Positions 40,201-41,097 of a stretch of DNA of 41,097 nt are shown here, in pieces. A model generated the notes under the pieces. It had not been told where the DNA came from. It was given only the letters and a program-made list of their open reading frames with translations, and did not search any database. How positions within the stretch are numbered: position 1 is the stretch's first letter; every line of letters begins with the position of its first letter. Made by a program: the position numbers and the translations under genes. The DNA is from Terriglobales bacterium (GTDB taxonomy: Bacteria; Acidobacteriota; Terriglobia; Terriglobales; Acidobacteriaceae). The DNA lies in the NCBI GenBank assembly GCA_035487355.1, contig DATHMF010000075.1, positions 1 through 41,097 on the forward strand, in the 5' to 3' direction.

Positions 40201-40613
40201 CGGCGCTCACAAATTGCTCCATCACACCCAGCACGCTGGCAATAACCAATGCCAACCCTGTTACAGCAACAATGACCCTTCAAACTTCGGCCCCGGTTGT
40301 GACCGCTGGGATTACGCCAGCGCCGGGAGGATGGCGAGGCCGTCCGAACTTAGGGAGAGAGGCCGGTCTCGCATACTTCCTGGGGTCGCTGGTTTCTATT
40401 TTCGTCGCCTGCCGCTTGTCCCAGCGCAGAAAAGTGGCAGTGCCGGCCTTTGTGGTTCTCGCGCTGTTGCTCGTGTTCTCGTCAGGCTGCGGAGGTAGTG
40501 CGCACCACGCCGGCACGACGGGCGGCACGCCCTCCGGCACGTATCAAATCACAGTCACCGCCACCTCCGGCATGTTGAGCCATAGCGGCTCAGTAGCCCT
40601 GACGGTGCAATAA
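37212..40613 (+). CDS. Large surface protein: beta-helix, DUF11 repeats, Ig-like domain, C-terminal membrane segments
   Basis: A 1133-residue exported protein. ATG 37212 has AGGAG 4 nt before it; the frame is open to 37098 but without such a site. A hydrophobic stretch (about 32-55) ends in AYAG. Residues about 57-520 are a right-handed parallel beta-helix (repeated NNSATAGGAVEG, STFSGNTAAVDGGAIQS, NNTATNGVGGGIAGG), closing with DERGVNRPIGPACDSGAYE. Three DUF11-type repeats follow (LSVTNTPSSATITLGSNLTY, MAVTMTASASTVLVGNNVTY, LAVTKTSSPTSVPIGGNITY), then an Ig-like domain (DFSLAISPVSASVQAGGTAT). Near the C-terminus are hydrophobic AYFLGSLVSIFVACRL and AFVVLALLLVFSSGCGG, then a short beta tail (YQITVTATSG). 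It is likely displayed on the surface. Confidence 0.85.
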   Translation: MRRKNSYINRAPSTEFSASARRPTLGWSASPLWIVTVCLAAVAILGLAGAVVPAYAGTINVNSTLQRGSGTTGVCTIGAAIIAANTNANVDGCTGATASPNTIMVPAGTYTLTVVDNNFGLPFGLPGIQSDITITGLLAPDVPAGAIIERSLANGTPNFGIFDNRQNTGHLTLNNLTIRNGHQASDGAAIFNNGGPTSGGPAALTVNNCTFANNVSTAAGVLGGGGAVGGGGTFSGVTFTNNSATAGGAVEGTSVVTNSFFSNNSAGGGGGGALHCVQGGCSLTISDSTFMNNSESGNGGGAVRSVGGSITRSAFIGNMNTNVNASGGAAGVFGGTITDSLFMNNSSSGDGGAVDIGNNAVTISGSTFQGNTANGRGGALLGGVGTIINSTFSGNTAAVDGGAIQSQNGLTLNNVTITNNTATNGVGGGIAGGADIIRNSIIAGNTNGSGTTPDCSGSLTSQGHNIIGASDSCTINAVNSDFTGTLSLPVDPVVGVLAANSGKTVGSGGNTSVIPTAALLKGSPALDFGSPAAPGSGGTACEATDERGVNRPIGPACDSGAYEAQSGGETSTYDLSVTNTPSSATITLGSNLTYTIKVSNSPSDTAMGPSLTGAINPSNFVSISAPGWGCKTPLVGATGGFICVRGSLASNSSSTISLVVTPTAVGSLSNTATITSTGNDTNPANDSATATVNVVGQAADMAVTMTASASTVLVGNNVTYTATVKNNGPGPATNVALTYTLPANVTLFAANIPAGVSCNLPAATIICTLGSPLSSGASFTIAFILIPQAGAVPSITNTMTVSATEPDPDNTNNSASVTTTVTPVADLAVTKTSSPTSVPIGGNITYTIKVTNNGPSPANGVTATDTLPPAIAFVFVSASASQGSCPPPASGKIVCAVGTLASGASATATVVITPSAAAMPSITNSVNVTSNQFDPNLSNNSASATTTVTPLTASDFSLAISPVSASVQAGGTATYTITVTPSGGFTGNISLACSGAPALTNCSITPSTLAITNANPVTATMTLQTSAPVVTAGITPAPGGWRGRPNLGREAGLAYFLGSLVSIFVACRLSQRRKVAVPAFVVLALLLVFSSGCGGSAHHAGTTGGTPSGTYQITVTATSGMLSHSGSVALTVQ

Positions 40614-40656
40614 GAAGCCAAAAATGAGAACACGAAAATTTAATCAGGAGATTTTT

Positions 40657-40848
40657 ATGAAGCTACAACATCGGACCCTCAATTTCTTATCGCCAATCCT
40701 GTTCCTGCTGCTGGGAACAATCTTGCCGCCGGCGCAGGCACAACAGCTCACGCTGGGAAGGATTCCCAAAGTCGCGCCAACCTCTCCTCGCTTGCCGCTC
40801 GCCGATTCGCTGATCTCGGAAGAGGAACTGGGATTGCTGGAGCAATGA
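40657..40848 (+). CDS. Small secreted protein, unknown function
   Basis: A 63-residue protein starting at ATG 40657 with AGGAG 6 nt upstream; an ATG at 40624 has no such site. The signal peptide (FLSPILFLLLGTILPPAQA) ends near residue 28, leaving a mature peptide of only about 35 residues (QQLTLGRIPKVAPTSPRLPL then ADSLISEEELGLLEQ). It lies 43 nt after the large surface protein on the same strand and is probably co-transcribed with it, hence under copy C. No family recognised. Confidence 0.6.
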   Translation: MKLQHRTLNFLSPILFLLLGTILPPAQAQQLTLGRIPKVAPTSPRLPLADSLISEEELGLLEQ

Positions 40849-40876
40849 CAGTTTGGCTGATACAGACCCTGTCGAA

Positions 40877-40905
40877 CTGTCAGAAAATAGAGGCGGAGCT
40901 ATAAT
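40877..40905 (+). promoter_or_regulatory. Sigma-70-type promoter with near-leaderless start
   Basis: -35 CTGTCA (40877-40882), 17 nt, -10 TATAAT (40900-40905). The expected start (about 40912) is only about 4 nt before ATG 40916. Confidence 0.65.
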
Positions 40906-40915
40906 CGCTCGTGTT

Positions 40916-41097
40916 ATGTCGCGAAGGTTCTCATTAGCGATAATCGTGTTAGGCGCCCTAATCTGCGCGATACCTTATGCCTCTGCGCAGATCATTGAGG
41001 ATCGCGAGTATCGCGGAAAGAAAATTATGTGCATGCTGAGCGGCCTCAGGGGTTGGGGAAGTCCCTGCGGAACCGACGGCAACTACGCGTACATATT
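40916..41097 (+). CDS. Secreted protein, N-terminal fragment (runs off window)
   Basis: ATG 40916 opens a frame that stays open to the window end (60 codons). It starts MSRRFSLAIIVLGALICAIP with YASAQ, a clear signal peptide cleaved near residue 24-25. The visible mature part (IIEDREYRGKKIMCMLSGL ... WGSPCGTDGNYAYI) has two Cys. No Shine-Dalgarno; a perfect TATAAT is 10 nt upstream. The family cannot be told from this fragment. Confidence 0.65.
   Translation, partial: MSRRFSLAIIVLGALICAIPYASAQIIEDREYRGKKIMCMLSGLRGWGSPCGTDGNYAYI

Overview
The window looks like chromosomal DNA of an Acidobacteriota species, most likely class Terriglobia. That assignment is inferred from gene content: an ATP synthase cluster with two b-type subunits and no a or c gene, a TonB-dependent receptor with an N-terminal carboxypeptidase-regulatory-like domain, a sigma factor of the ECF/Ser-Thr-kinase-linked type, a Sec-secreted Rhs/YD protein, DUF11 and Ig-like surface proteins, and many short dispersed intergenic repeats. 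No 16S gene is present to confirm it.

Layout. 1-3.8 kb: str operon on the minus strand (rpsL, rpsG, fusA, start of tuf), with a consensus-like promoter and a leader of about 380 nt that folds into two hairpins. 3.9-8.4 kb: a PilZ-like protein (minus), then on plus an Ig-like/beta-propeller lipoprotein, a GNAT acetyltransferase and a secreted POTRA-like protein. 8.4-15.5 kb: ATP synthase cluster on minus (b', b, delta, alpha, gamma, beta, epsilon) ending in a strong terminator. 15.5-17.7 kb: hfq and hflX on minus, and a candidate small RNA on plus between hflX and the atp operon whose predicted 5' end repeats the anti-Shine-Dalgarno tail of 16S rRNA. 17.7-18.5 kb: gene-free, repeat-bearing. 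18.5-24.2 kb: a secreted Rhs/YD-repeat protein with a variable-looking C-terminal tail, followed by a small membrane protein (possible immunity partner). 24.5-28.2 kb: large TonB-dependent outer-membrane receptor. 28.7-29.9 kb: DegT/DnrJ-type aminotransferase. 29.9-34.1 kb: minus-strand operon of ECF sigma factor, overlapping Ser/Thr kinase with TPR sensor, and SH3-domain lipoprotein. 34.3-40.9 kb: a plus-strand set of secreted/surface proteins; three of the transcription units carry the same promoter-like element (GAGCC(G/C), 17 nt, GCGTTA). The last gene runs off the window.

How it fits together. The left half is housekeeping: translation, energy, RNA chaperone. The right half looks like a cell-surface module: a membrane kinase co-transcribed with a sigma factor in which the usual acidic region 2.2 motif is replaced by a Thr-containing one, next to surface genes sharing one unusual promoter. 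I propose that the kinase activates the sigma factor and the sigma factor drives these surface genes; this is inference. Several genes (hfq, the POTRA gene, the final gene) have a -10 hexamer only 8-10 nt before the start codon, suggesting leaderless mRNAs. Spacers inside the str and atp operons are filled with short repeat families.
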